The notes beneath the pieces are model-generated. The model was not told where the DNA came from. It did no database searches and saw only the letters and a program-made list of their open reading frames with translations. Both the position numbers and the translations under genes were made by a program. Source: Platynereis dumerilii (taxonomy: Eukaryota > Annelida > Polychaeta > Phyllodocida > Nereididae). From it: DNA of 64,000 nt. Location of the stretch: contig JAPTHN010000076.1 of NCBI GenBank assembly GCA_026936325.1, positions 310,001 to 374,000 on the forward strand, written 5' to 3'. Positions 29,651 through 42,506 of this stretch are shown here, piece after piece. Position 1 is the first letter of the stretch; each line of letters begins with the position of its first letter.

Positions 29651-31978
29651 GTTTCCATTGATTTTTCGTATGAATTGTTCAATCTTTTGCCTGCAAGCCC
29701 ACGTATTCCATGTCGAATCATTTCCTACCTTTTCAAAGGTTGCCTGCCAGTTACCATTAGCTTCTACAACTCCCACTAACTGGCCATGTTATTGCTTATT
29801 GCACCTAGGCGTGCCAAGCCACTTTCAACTTCCAAGTGATTATGAGCACTTGTGACGCTGCATTTGGTTGTGCTTGGTTGATTTTGATAGTCGCTATGTT
29901 TGTATTTTACACCTATTCCAACACATTCATTATCCAGGGGCATACTCAAATTTAGGAGATTCAATTGGGATAAATTATTGTCATACACAGAATAAGCTTT
30001 ATTAAACTGAAGTTTTGTATCATCAAAATAATAATACAATAATAATACATAGGCAATAATATTACCAATTTCACTTGATGTCAAAACTCGACTGGTACTG
30101 TTAATCAGTCAGCCATTCAATTAGCCAGTCCACCAGGAAATAAAACCAGTTAGTCAGCCAGTTAGCCAATCAGTAAGTCAGTCAGTCAGTTAGTCTGTCA
30201 ATCAGTCATGACGAATGGATGAATGATTTGACCTGTATATTTTGTCCTACATTTATGCATTTGGTAGGTTTCCTAGGTTGGGAAGGGGTGCAGTAATGAG
30301 GCAAAGCTGCAAAGGATGATTGAAACTGCTGTTCTACATAGGTCCAAGACTCCAGGTGATCCAGCCAGAGCTAGATTGGAACCCAAACCAACATGATGCT
30401 AGTTGGAAGCCCAGAAGGCTACCAGTTGCGCTAACTCTCCTTTACTTCAGGACTATCATCGTCAGACGTCAGTCAACCAGCCAGTCAAACTCTGTCATGC
30501 AACCAGTCAGCCAGTCAACCAACCAATCAGTTTGTTAATTGGTCAGTCAGAATATGAATCAGAGGACTTGGTGGTGGGACGGTTGCCTAGGGAAGGTAGG
30601 CAGATAGGTGGATAGTCCTACAGCAGATAGATAGGAAAACAGGTAGATAGATAAATGGAGCATAAAATGTGTAGGCAGATTATATGCACTCCAGAGGCAT
30701 TCATTTATGCCCAACCACGTGAACCTGTTAAATACATTGTACACAAGTATATATATTACTAGTACTAGTAGCAGTTGTTCAGAAATAGTTTTACATTTCT
30801 CATTCTTCACAATATTTGTATTTTGCCTCCATCCCCCAAAAATGTCGTCTAGCTACTCCTCTGAGATTGATAGTTCAATTTCTTAATCCCTTAGATTGTT
30901 TTTGTTTGGAGTGTGGTCAGTCAACTATGGCATTTTGAGGCATCATCAGAGCCGCTGGGCAAGCAAGCAGCTGGACTGATATGGCACGGATAGGCGCATT
31001 AAGCAATAATAGTTGTTAACGTTAGATGTCTTTCTTAGTCTAAGTCCTGAAAGTTTAAATATAGGAAGCACTAGTCTACAATTTGTCCCGTTTATCTTAC
31101 TATTTAATCATATATGAAAGGTGATGTCATAATCTTAAAAAAATTAGACTTTTAAATTCCAGGTAAAGTCTGGTGAATGCTCATTCCCGATAAATTTATT
31201 GGGAATAATTGAGAACTAGTTTAGGTTAAATTCAGATAATTGTTACAGTGTTAATAGCCAATTGCAGTGTGATAGAGTCATGGAGATGCACCCGAATATA
31301 AAAATACCATGACCTTAGAGGTGGGTGCACACCCCCAAATAAACATGACAATTGTCTCTAATTTGAACCTCAAATTGACATGAAAAGTTACATAATAATA
31401 GTGTCATTAGTGTGCAATTATTATATAACACCCCAGCACATGCTAAAAAATTGATGCTTCATTGCTTCAATCATATAAAAAGAAATATAGAATCTGTAGA
31501 TCAAAAGATTATATCTTATCAAGTGGCCATAGCCAACATTGTTGTTTATCAGGTTTTGTCACACTCTAACAATGTTCAGCGCAGAGTACCAGTTGTTCGA
31601 GATTTAAGAGGTTTGTCTTCATTGTCCTTCGCAGGCGACCAAGACTTCTCTTGAAGTTTGAATGAAGCCAGTGTAGTTGTTTCCAATGAGCCTCACAAAC
31701 CCAGTCATTCTGTTTGCATTGAACTTGGCTTACTGTCATGGCAGCGTCTCAAGTCCTACCAGATTTTGTTGGATTTTGGTTAAATCTGCAAAGGAAGAAA
31801 TAAAAGCAGAATTAAACAGTTATTCTTGAGGTTATTGTTACAACCAACAAAAAAAATAAATTGCAGCCACATATTTATAATTTTTCTTTTTTTGCTTTAG
31901 TTGAACTGCAGCTGTAATTTATAAATTAAATAGCAGGCTGTGTGTCTCTGTGGCTGAATGCAGATCTATGGCAAATTG
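29651..31978. repeat. Gene-free stretch with (CAGT)n-like low-complexity tracts
   Basis: No gene. Degenerate (CAGT/CAGTTAGC)n tracts lie at about 30,095-30,210 and 30,465-30,550, and GATA-type repeats near 30,600-30,660. The word TTTATGCATTTGGTAGG near 30,250 recurs at 47,665 (TTTATGCATTTGTTAGG), probably a shared dispersed repeat. Confidence 0.45.
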
Positions 31979-32480
31979 CAGGGCTTTGGAGTCGGCAGTG
32001 CCGGATACAGAGGGGGGGCCTAGCAGGCCCAGCCCCCCCCCCCCTAGACCACTGAGATTAATAATAGTATTTTGAAGAAAATACGCTGCGATGCCGAAAC
32101 ACGCCCGGGCTCCCTAGATGACCCTGTCTGGATCCACCACTGGTGGGTAGTCAGTGAACCGACTCTGACTCCCGACTCCTTTGGCTTTCTGAAAAGCGAC
32201 TCTGACTCCTACTCCCGACTCCGCTTATCGGCATTATTTCAAACAAATATAACATGATTAACAGGGGGCAGAAAGTACTTCCACAAATCTTCCATTGGCT
32301 TTTGTTCTTGAATATTTGTTAGGAAGTTTTCATTAAAATTCAAGATACATTTCACGTTGTTGTAACTGGCTTTTCGTAAATTATATAAATTATTGTTTTA
32401 AAAGGAGTCGGGAGTCAGCAAATTAATTTCGACTCCGACTCCACCTGAAATCAAAGTTCGACTCCGACTCCAAAGTCCTG
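31979..32480. mobile_element. hAT-like MITE (GGAGTCGG family) with nested MITE
   Basis: Ends CAGGGCTTTGGAGTCGG and GACTCCAAAGTCCTG are inverted. Flanks GCAAATTG and GTAAATAG match at 6 of 8 bases, as expected for an old hAT 8-bp duplication. Many CGACTCCGACTC words fill the subterminal parts. A second element, CAGTGCCGGATACAG to CTGGATCCACCACTG (31,996-32,142), sits inside it. Confidence 0.75.
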
Positions 32481-32926
32481 GTAAATAGGCCTGCTAGCTA
32501 ATTGTCTTTTACATAATAATATTCCATGTTGGGTTGGCCTAAATTTGTAAAAAAATTATCATGTGTACACAGTATGACTGTATGTATGCATCTATTTACT
32601 TATTAATGCTGTCATTTATAAATAAAAATTACATAGGCCTAATTATTAAATTTCAAACAGTCACAGTACATCTCACTTCTCAGCCACAGAGTCACTGATC
32701 CAAGCATGATATCAGATGTGGGATTCAGTTTCAAGGAAGGGTATTGTAATAGACAGTGGACAATTAGCAAAATTACATAGATAATCAAACACATTGCACA
32801 GTAGGCCTACCTGATTAAAAGTTCCTGATCATTTCGGTTTTCTTCAGCTGTCATTACTCATTAGTCCAAGCTGGGCAGGCCAACAGCCCCATTTCAATTC
32901 GACATTTTCCCAGACAGCTTCAGACT
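32481..32926. other. Unannotated stretch between MITE and TIR element
   Basis: AT-rich sequence with no gene. I see nothing specific here. Confidence 0.4.
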
Positions 32927-34218
32927 CACTGGGGCCAAACGGATGGGGCGACTGCAGTTGCCCCATCTTTCAAGATGGAGGATGGAAATCAAGCAGTAGC
33001 AATTCTGCTTCGTTTTCTTATAAAATGCCTTTCTACTCCTTCATAAATGGATTTATATGGTCTAAAATCTGAAGTTGTAGCTTACTGCAGTGCAACATGT
33101 TGTCTATTTCTTCTCAATTCCTTTAATTTGAAGGGTTGTGGATTCGGCGGGATGGGGAAACTCTATTTTCCAAATTTGAAAAGATGGGGGAACTCATTTG
33201 ATTAGATGGGGCAACTGTTATAGTGACTGCTTAACTATGCTCGTTTCTCGTGTGATAGAGACTCACAGAGTCAATAAAATTGATTCAGAGATGTTAAAAT
33301 GACTTATAAATATAAAATTATAATGATTTTTCAGCTTATCTAAAATTACATTTGTGAATATACATAACAGTTATGAGGCTCTTAATCATCTGGATGGGGG
33401 GATATTGGGGACAGGGAATTCAAAAGTACCATTAGTAAAATTGCAAAGGGACAGGGAATTCGAAAGTGAAATTGCCAAGGGACAGGGGGACACAAAATTC
33501 AATCCAGAGCCTTATCTTTATTATTTCCATAAAGCATTTACACAGAAAAATGCATTCTTGATGAACTTCACTTCTATATCCAGGGCCAGAAAAAAATGTG
33601 AATTTCCTGGCAATTTGATTAAATATGACGAAATTTCCCACGAATGGCAGCAAAAAAAAAAACAACTTCCGTCAGGAATTTGGACCTTTCTTCAAAAATT
33701 TCCAGTGATTTCCGGGCAATGACATGCCCAAATTCCCTACTTTTTTTCAGTCATTGACTCATTGCTATACATGCATGTGGGCAGGGGTGGTCGCGCGAGA
33801 AAGGGCAAATCTAATTCGCGCAAATTCTTTTTAATGTAACGGCAATTACAGTTTTGAATACATACTTATAAATTTTTGCCTAAATTAAGGCATAATACCG
33901 TTTTTTCTTTGAGATGAAAGGGCAACTTTTGCCCCCCCCCGCCCCTCCTGGCAAAGGGCAGGAGGGGAAATTGCCCCCTCTGCCCCCCCCCCCCCTGTTC
34001 CGGCACCCTTGCATGTGGGGCCATTAAAGTATGATAAATAAATATATCTACAGGCAGGCCCGTAGGCTAGGGGGGGTAAGGGGGTGATGGGTCACCCCCC
34101 CACTGGCCAAGGAGTTCCACCCAAGCTAAAAAATAAAAATGAAGAAATATAGTTTGGCCCCGGTATTTGAAGTCTGGCCCTAGTATTTGAAGTCTGACCG
34201 CGGTATTCAAATAAGCCG

Positions 34219-34555
34219 TGATAGTGGAACTCTCCCTTTTTTTCAGCTCTCTGGCATCGCCGTGCACAAAAAACTTTTTCCGGAACAAGCTGACATTTTG
34301 TACCATTGCCGATTCAGTGGAGCAGGCATTCCAGGCTCCAGAACACTTAAACCATTCAAAACACTACGGATTTGCATTGCCGAGTCTTAAATGTTTAGTG
34401 GGATTGCCGCCATATTCCAGTGCTGTCAGGCTGATCAGACTGTGATACGGACTTCGGAAAATTCGGCCCATTGAAAATGCCCAGGCCGATGTTTCCGGAA
34501 ATAGTTTTATTCTGCTCAACTACGCAGGAGAGAAAAAATGAGAGTTCCACTATCA
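34219..34555. mobile_element. MITE, TGATAGTGGAACTCTC family, copy 1
   Basis: Inverted ends TGATAGTGGAACTCTC at both sides, 337 bp, nested in the 4.2-kb TIR element. No coding capacity. Confidence 0.8.
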
Positions 34556-34835
34556 TGGCCTATAAATAAGTTAAATATAAGTTCATTAATGAAAAAAAAT
34601 TGCCAGGAAGCGTTGTTGTAGACTGTGATGATATCTGACAGTTGCCAAATTTTCAGACTAAAGTGGACCAAAATTGCCAAACATGAAAAGACTGTGGCCT
34701 GGTCCTGATCAGATGAGATCACTGCAGGGGGCACCTGTGAATTTCAGTGATGCTGCCCTCTGCTACATGTATGTTGACCTTAAAATCCTTGACCAAATTC
34801 TATTGACCAAATTCTGTTGGTTGTTGCCATGGGCA

Positions 34836-35205
34836 TGATAGTGGAACTCTCCTTTTTCCAGCTCTTCGATGTAACGGCGCACAAAAAAGAAGATGTTGTC
34901 TGGAAACATCGGCCTCTTGTCAATTTTCAATGGGGCCAGGTTTTCCAAGCTCCGAACACTTCTAAATCCGCAGCTATGCATCGTAGAGCAAGCGGAATCC
35001 ATGAATAAGGTCCAGAAGTTGCCTCAGTTGGGCTTATCCAGTGTTGTCAGGCTGATTAAAGTGTGTTATGGACCCCAGAATACAAGCTCCATCGACTCAG
35101 CATTGAGTCAGCAATGGCACCTACAACATGGCGGCTTGTTTTCGAAAAAAGTTTTAATGTGCGCTGGGACGTCAGAGAGCAGCAAACAGGAGAGTTCCAC
35201 TATTA
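34836..35205. mobile_element. MITE, TGATAGTGGAACTCTC family, copy 2
   Basis: Same ends as copy 1 and about 370 bp. Its middle part resembles the reverse complement of copy 1's right half (GGAAACATCGGCCT), so the family is foldback-like. Confidence 0.75.
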
Positions 35206-37259
35206 GGCAGGGGCTTAGACCATTGGGGGATGCATCCCCCCCCCCTAGGATTAGCCTGGGGGAATGATCATGTGATTATAGCCTCCTAGAATCTCAAATC
35301 ACAACTACTTGGTGCTGAGAATTATAATCTATTATTAGCTATAATTGGCTGTCGTTGCCATAATGCTAATGGGATGCTATGATGAAAATACATGCTTCCA
35401 TTTGCTCAGAATTTACCTTCCGACAATCTAAAATATTTTGGCTTCTAGGAACTCAGGTGGCCGAAATTCCCTGTGCATGATTTCCGGCACGTTGGGCCTC
35501 GCTTATGCCAAAATAAGCCCCCCTACAAAATGAAAATCTACGCCCCTGCTCTCAGGCCCTATTTGCTAGTGCTTTGTAATACTCGCTGTTACTAAATAAT
35601 AAAAGTATCGATTGATTGATCCATCACATGTGGAAGTCCAACATTACAATATTTTTAAATTGATGTTACAATTTCATTCTGTGTGGCGTCATTTTTTACC
35701 GTCAAAACTACTCAGAATTTGTCTCAGACGATCTGAAAACCGTTGGCTTCCGGGGGCCTAGAGCGGCCTCCAAACCCCCGGCGTTGAGTCCGCTTTAGCC
35801 TCTGTCATCACCCCCCCAACCACAGAGCAGCCTACGGGCCTGACAGGGTCAATTTTACTAAAAAAAACTCACTGCACAGCAACAGAGACAGATAGGAAGA
35901 TGGTTTTGGTGGCAAAAGATGACTGTGTCAATTAAAGGCCTAGTTGTACATCTACTTTGTGTGCCGGTTATATTATTTGTTCCATCAGAAAAAAAGCTAT
36001 AAGTGGCCAAAAACAGCATTTTTCCCCATTTTTCAAATGTCTTTGTTGTGTTTAGAGATCTAAAGTCTGCTACAAAGATTGAGTAAAAAAAATCTAAAGA
36101 AGACCCATCATCAACATATGATCAAGAATGTCATCTCTGGATTCCCTCAACAAGATAAATAAATATCTATCTAAAGTGGATAAAATAGATACTGGTACAT
36201 GGCAAGATACATTTTAAAACATGCGTGTCAAAAGAAACACAAGTAGAATTAGACAACAGAATTCCAGCTGACCAGCTCTTTTCCTTGCATTTGCAAAAAA
36301 AACAAAAAAACATATGATATCATAGGCGTATTTCGCAGGGGGTCAGGGCAAATGGCATATATATCAGGACAGATCCTGACCAATCAGGGCAGATCTACTG
36401 CCCTGGTCACATTCGCGCCATGTTAAAATTTCAGGGCAAAATAGTCACAGCCCCCCGCGAGACAGCCGTCCCGTACACCTATGTATGATATAACAGATGT
36501 TGCCCATTACCTCATGCGATATCAGTTTTATATTGTATTTTAAAGACTATTTCAAAAAACTGCATGCGCAAAACGAGAATTACTTATATTTTGTCCAGCC
36601 TCCCAAACGGACATAGGCTAAGCAACAAAAAATACATGAAATGTACATCTATAGGCCTATAGAATTTTACTTTTTTGGTTTTTGAATATATTTTTTGTGA
36701 GGGCAATGCTTAGGGCACGATATGGCGGTGTCCTAGAAGGACCTATATGACCAAAAAGGCATTAAATTAACCTTAGTCAGCTTCAGTTGCCCCATCCTTC
36801 AAATCATTTTGATTTGAGTTTCCCCATCCCCGGCAATGAGTTTCCCCATCCCGCCGAAACTGCAACTTCCAAATTTACCAAATAAAAGGGACTTTTCTCG
36901 TCAGTCCAGCACTCTGGTCGAATTTCTGTGGCAATTGGCAAACAAAATATTCTCATTCACTTTTCCAGTCCATAATATGTTTGCAAATACTTTAATCAAC
37001 ATGATTCCTCTCAGCTTTACTTCCATCCTCCATCTTGAAAGATGGGGCAACTGCAGTCGCCCCATCCGTTTGGCCCCAGTGAGACTGGGCAGAGTGCACA
37101 TGTCATGTGTCAAATCAGTTTTTCCAGTTCCACTGAGCTCCACTGCCATTCAGTGACACAATAGACTCCAGAAACATCCATGAACTATTTAAGGTGCCAA
37201 CAACCATTACAAATACACTGGAAAGTGTTGAACACCCGCAAAACACTGCAATGACAGCT

Positions 37260-38222
37260 GCCCCTGCTGCACACATGTGCACTCACAAATGCTGACTGCG
37301 AGTTGCTCCAGGAGGACCTCAAAAGACTCGAAAAATGGGAGGAAATTTGGAAGGTGGAATTCAACCCCTCCAAGTGTTTCATCATCAACATCACCCGGAA
37401 GAGAAACAAGACAACCTACGACTACATCCTTAGAAACAGTATACTCCAAAATGTGGATAAAACGGACTACCTAGGCGTCACCATTCAAAGTGATCTCCGC
37501 TGGAATAGCCATATTGATAAGGCCTCAAAGAAAGCAAATAGAAATCTTGGCATGATACGTCGTAACATCAAAACACACTGCCAAAAAACCAAAGAGACAG
37601 CTTTCAACACTCTCGTCCGCCCAAATCTTGAATACGCCTGCGCAGCCTGGAACCCCAGCCAGAAGTGTAACATCAATAAAATACAAGCCATCCAAAGAAG
37701 AGGCGCCAGGTATGTATTAAACAGACATCACAACAGAAGCAGCCCGACATCAATGCTGCAAGCGCTAAAGTGGGAGCCTTTATCATCCAGGCGCATGAAA
37801 CTTCAACTATGCACCTTTTACAAAATCCACTCAAATCTCATTGATATCAAATTTCCACCATACGTCCATCTCGCCGCCGATAGATCCAGACGCACCCATT
37901 CCGTTGCATACTTTGAATTTCAATGTAAAACCGATTTGTACAAAAACTCTTTTTATCCGTTAATGATCCGTACATGGAACTCCCTCCCCTCATCAGCTGC
38001 AGAGGCACCCTCCCTTGACCAGTTCAAGGCTCGCCTCGCTCCTCTCACACTATAAAATCTTACTGTTTTTAACCCTACACCCCCCCTATACTTCTCATCT
38101 CATTACTCTTTCTTCACATTTATTACTAACAATTGTCTTTCTCGCATCGCAACCTCGGGCACGTACGCCTTCAGCAATATGAAGTTGTGCCGTCTATCAT
38201 TCAGATTCAGATTCAGATTCAC
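37260..38222 (+). mobile_element. 5'-truncated LINE, CR1/L2-like, RT C-terminal part
   Basis: A frame ending at 38,055 codes the end of a non-LTR reverse transcriptase. It shows DCELLQEDLKRLEKW, FNPSKC, DYLGVTIQSDLRW, LVRPNLEYACAAWNP, IQRRGARYV and WNSLPSSAAEAPSLDQFKARL. The catalytic YADD region is missing (5' truncation). The 3' end is an (ATTCAG)n tail at about 38,200-38,222, typical of CR1/L2-type elements. It lies just outside the 4.2-kb TIR element. Confidence 0.85.
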
Positions 38223-38239
38223 TGCCAGCCACAGCGTCA

Positions 38240-39310
38240 CTGACAACCACCGCTTAACAAAAACAACATGGCGGACGGCTCTCAGCCAATGACAGGCCTC
38301 GCCAATGGGAGATGCTGCTCTCTACTCCCTCTCTGTTGTTGTCCTTGGCGATAATACAGTGATTTATATCCTGTCATTTTTGACAAAGGCACACTATTGA
38401 TTTTCTGTCAAAATGCAGTAATCACTGTTTTGATTTGAGTATTGAGTGTTCACTATCTTGAGATGCCTGAATTCCCTCCCAGGTTAAACCGTTATTCACA
38501 CAAGTTCCTCTTGTGTGCCGTGTACATAATTTCATTTTCTTGCTTCAGCTGTCTGACAGCGACACACCCCCTTTTTCTGATCAATTAATTTTCAGGCACA
38601 TTTGCTTAGCTGCTTAACTATTGCATAACCTCATGATGGTCTATGATCATGATGTAAATGATTATGCAGGGCATTGCAGGCAGACTTGAGGCGTGTACCA
38701 TAACATCTCTGAATATTAGACCTTAGGCTTTGAACCAGTTATTTACAATTTAGCTCCTTTTAGTAATCTTTTTTGACGTCTGTGTCTTGAAAATTAGTGG
38801 GTTGTTATGTCAAGAAATAAGTAAGTACTTACTGTAATTATTACTGACAAAAAACAACTTGATGAAACTACGCATGCAATGCCATGCATTGAAAGGTCTC
38901 GTCATTTTAATATTAAACAGACTTACGAAAAATACAGCAATAGTTGAGGTGTTAATATTTTGTTCTGAAGCCAGAAGAGTCTATTTATAAACCTTATGTC
39001 ATTCTCACATGTATATTATGCTTTTACCTTATTTGCCATACATGTATATTTATTCTTACAATGGCTGTTGTCTGGCCAGAAAGGTGTTTAGGCTATTCTT
39101 GATTCGCTCCAGTGGATGCTGTAATACACAGGTGGTTATGACCTAGGGTTAGTAGGACTAGGCCTATAAATATTTAGCAAGTTAAAGTAATAGTGCCAAA
39201 GTGCCATCTCATACCTTTGGGATCCATCATAATTATCTAAGTTCAGTTGAGATTCAAACACCTGTCCTGACACATAATATGTGCAACTGGTGTTTTAGAT
39301 GGACTCCTTA
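38240..39310. other. Unannotated stretch
   Basis: No gene supported. A short ATG-initiated frame at 38,269 (GCGGACGGC...) ends within 30 codons and has no sign of conservation. Confidence 0.45.
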
Positions 39311-41602
39311 TTTTATTACATTGTCGACTTACCTCTGGGACATTTTAGCTTATCAATGCGGAGCGTTTGATCTGGCCCCAATAATAAAAAGAAAACCCCA
39401 CAGCGCCTCACGTGTGATCACGTGACCTCTCTCGACCAATAGCGCGCTTCGGCGCGAACTCCTCTCAATCGTCATATTCAATTTTGGGGCAGCACGGTCC
39501 ACATCGTGCTCCTGGTTCTGGTGAAATAATGAGAAGAAATGGACAAATACGGCGAAGAAAACGAAGAAATTACTACGAAGAATCCACAAGTTAAGTGCTC
39601 GTTCCTTTAGGGTCTTTCGGGCTGTAGCATTAAACACGTGCACAGCTGAAACGACTCTTCTTCGGGCTATTTAGTCCGGCCGAGGGAAGCTATTTTCCCG
39701 GGCCGATTTATAGCCATTTTTCGAGCTTAGGCTTGCCATCCTTGTCTAATAACCCTTTTTATGAGTAGATGGTGGTTCTGATTACGCACCCACTTCATAT
39801 TTCAGGCGTTATTGGTCATTTTTGGCTAGTTTTACTTCGTCTTAGGCGATTTAGTTTGGTGACTCGCTTTCCAACATGGCGGCCGGCGCCAAATTGCATT
39901 GTCAAGACAGGATGTTTGGACCAGTTCAGGTCTTTTTTGGAGGGTATTTTCTCTCTACGGTTAGTTAACAAACCCTTTTCTTTGTGTTAGACCGTATTCC
40001 CGCGGGTTGGACCGTTGGAACCGTTATTTTTACGGCGCGGTCAACCTTATAAGGACGGTTGAATACACTTCGTGTGGGTGATAATACAAGAATTTTCCGC
40101 TCTCCATTACATGTGCGCACGGAATTAATTTCTTTTTATATATTTGCAGGTTGGGATACGGTTGAAGACCGCATCGCCGATTCCAACTACCGCCATCAGG
40201 TTCGGTTGGCACATGAGGTTTTGGGTATAGATCCGGTGCCTGATCCGGAAGATGACAGCCACTTGTTCCTCCGGCCACAGAAGCGGGACCTTTCCTTGCT
40301 GCAGGCCAAGAGGGAGGAGGTGCTGAAGCCGGCTCTGTTGAATCTTGAGGACGTGGACCTTTTACGGTTTGCTCCGCCCACAGACTCTGAGCAACGACTA
40401 TTCGCTGGGCAGTTCCAGTCGTTTGCAGACTTTAGGGCAAGGCGTGACTCCAGCAAGGCGATTGCTCAGATGACCCAGCAGTCCTTTTCCTCGGAGGAGC
40501 CGGGAGAAGACTGCATGGAATCAGACAATGTCCCGGGCAGTGGTGGGTCTGACAGTGATGACCATCAGTGCAGTGGGATGTCGGACAGTGAAGCTCGTCG
40601 TGACAGCGGTGGGTCAGACAAGGATGGCCACCAGGACGAAGACGAGTCTTCTGCTGAGGAACACCCGGAGGGTGATGGGTCAACCAGCGATGCCCACACC
40701 TCCAAGGTAGATGTTACCAGCGAGGACCCCGGAACTTCTAGTGAATCGGACAGGGATGACCACCGGGTCAGTGGTGGGTCGGATCTGAACTAATACTTTG
40801 CCTGTGTTCCGCTTGTATCTACACCCTTACTCTTTGGGATAGTACACCGTTGGCAGACGGTACTACGGTTAAGCTGCGGTTGGTTTCCTGCACAACCTTG
40901 TACTTAGATTGGAATGATTCACTGGGTTTCGTCGGGGTGCCTTACTACGTTATGGACTGGTCCCTGGACAGACTTGTCTTCTTGCTCGTCAAGGGGGCGG
41001 AAGTGACAGTCTTCTCCCCTTCTTGGTTTGGTGTGCCAGACACGGACATGGAGGGGCGACTCCGTTGACCAGAGATGACAGTGGCGGTGGCCGCCTTGCT
41101 CTGACGGGTGGCCATCAAGGAAGTGAGTTACGGTTCTGATTCTTCTCTTCAGCGTCGGGTGAGTTACTGCACTAATTCTCCTTCTTGCCTTCTAGTAAGC
41201 TGTCAAGACTTCAGGCGGTGTACATTCTTCGCTTGGCTGTCTTTGAGGCCCCTCCGGCTGTCCGGTGTGCTCTGCTCTTGTCCCCTTGGGAGGATTCCGG
41301 GGCAGTTGTGCCGGGGGCAGGAAAAAGGGGGGGGGGCCATGCGACTTAGGTGGTCGTCCTACTGCAGCGAGGACCCTTGGGATCGCAATCATTGGTTGGT
41401 ATAACCCCCAGCGTAGCTGTGCCCCGGAAGCGGCTCTAACGATAGCGTGGAAAGGGCATAGCGGCCGATGATAACCTTCCTGGCCCATTGAGTAGGCAGG
41501 TTGATTCCGTCTTTATTTTACCTCTCTCTCCAGACCCACCTCCTTGTCTTTTTGAATTAAGCTAAAATGTCCCAGAGGTAAGTCGACAATGTAATAAAAA
41601 TT
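39311..41602. mobile_element. GC-rich TIR element with promoter-like arms
   Basis: The ends TTTTATTACATTGTCGAC plus TTACCTCTGGGACATTTTAG are inverted at 39,311 and about 41,560-41,602. A subterminal block of about 162 bp (39,325-39,486) is found inverted at 41,706-41,867. It holds two CACGTG E-boxes, a CCAAT box and a GC-rich CpG cluster, as a promoter would. The interior from 39.9 to 41.5 kb is much more GC-rich than its surroundings. It carries one unknown exon and no recognised transposase. Confidence 0.7.
40150..40793 (+). CDS. Exon of an unrecognised acidic protein inside the GC-rich TIR element
   Basis: The open frame begins behind a good acceptor (TTTATATATTTGCAG) at 40,150, with no ATG in the first 100 codons, so an upstream exon is needed. 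About 214 codons: first a folded-looking part (WDTVEDRIADSNYRHQVRLA, then DSEQRLFAGQFQSFADFRAR), then a Ser/Gly/Asp/Glu-rich tail with loose repeats of SGGSD and DDHQ. Codon use is GC-rich, unlike flanking DNA. I do not know the family. Options are a captured host exon or the element's own protein. Confidence 0.45.
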
Positions 41603-41905
41603 AGAATTTTTTTATTAAATTATCTTTTTATAAATAGACTTACCTCTGGGACATTTATTTAATTCCCACCCGCCTCCCCGCTAAGGAGGTAGTGGATTGC
41701 TTTTTCAAAATTGAATATGACGATTGAGAGGAGTTCGCGCCGAAGCGCGCTATTGGTCGAGAGAGGTCACGTGATCACACGTGAGGCGCTGTGGGGTTTT
41801 CTTTTTATTATTGGGGCCAGATCAAACGCTCCGCATTGATACGCTAAAATGTCCCAGAGGTAAGTCTATTTATAAAAAGATAATTTAATAAAAAAATTCT
41901 AATAT
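41603..41905. mobile_element. 300-bp MITE sharing the inner TIR block
   Basis: Ends ATTAGAATTTTTTTATTAAA at 41,603 and inverted near 41,905, each continuing into GACTTACCTCTGGGACATTT. Its interior is the inverted copy of the left subterminal block of the neighbouring GC-rich element. It may be a deletion derivative lying next to, or forming the true right end of, the larger element. Confidence 0.7.
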
Positions 41906-42506
41906 TTGTTTATCCATTTCTTTAGAAGCTATAAAGCAAATATTGATACGTCACTTTAAACTATATTCTACCAAATATATTGATATCAGTATATAGAAGC
42001 TAAGTTTTGTTTAGTAATTGTGTTTCCTCAATCCTCTTGCCATGATATGTTAACAAATGAACAATTGCTGTTATCAATGCCAACCTTGTCATAAATTCTT
42101 TATAATTCAATATGGACAGCTGATTCCTGTTTTTGTAGCATGCATGGATGTCATACATGCAATTTTGAAATTGAACCATTCATGCAGATGCAGTTTTGGA
42201 CACCTCAAATTTCATTTAATTGGCCTTGAAAGATTTTGTTAAATTGAATAATTGTAATTCCAAGGGCCTTGATTGTGTTATCTTCATCACCTGAACAAGG
42301 AAATGTTTCTGCTTGAATGACAACTTTAACTAAAGAAACAAGCTGTTGATCATGTTGATGACTTGTAAAATGTCATTGTGAAAGTTATCAGTATATTGAT
42401 GAATTTTTTATTTTAAATGATCCGCTGATACCAGGAAATGACACTTAAGGTTTCCCTGACACTGAATATCAAAGATTGATTAATTGAATTAATGTTATCA
42501 TACACG

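Larger units (their letters stand above)
32927..37081. mobile_element. 4.2-kb TIR element with AGACT target duplication
   Basis: Ends CACTGGGGCCAAACGGATGG and its inverse (ending CCCCAGTG at 37,081) match for about 60 bp. AGACT flanks both sides (32,922-32,926 and 37,082-37,086). The CACTG ends and 5-bp duplication recall some hAT-like groups. No transposase was seen; the interior is filled with other repeats, including two MITEs and a C-rich tract. Confidence 0.8.

Noticed and set aside
27867-29690. Repeated 71-codon frames as a family of small genes
   Set aside because: They recur every 268 bp because the DNA is a satellite. The unit is not a multiple of three and no start context or splice signal supports coding.
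38269-38350. First coding exon of flower
   Set aside because: The short frame shows no WW/WY membrane start typical of the family and lacks a matching donor phase.
40432-40683. His/Pro-rich minus frame
   Set aside because: Shadow of the acidic repeat tail of the plus-strand exon.
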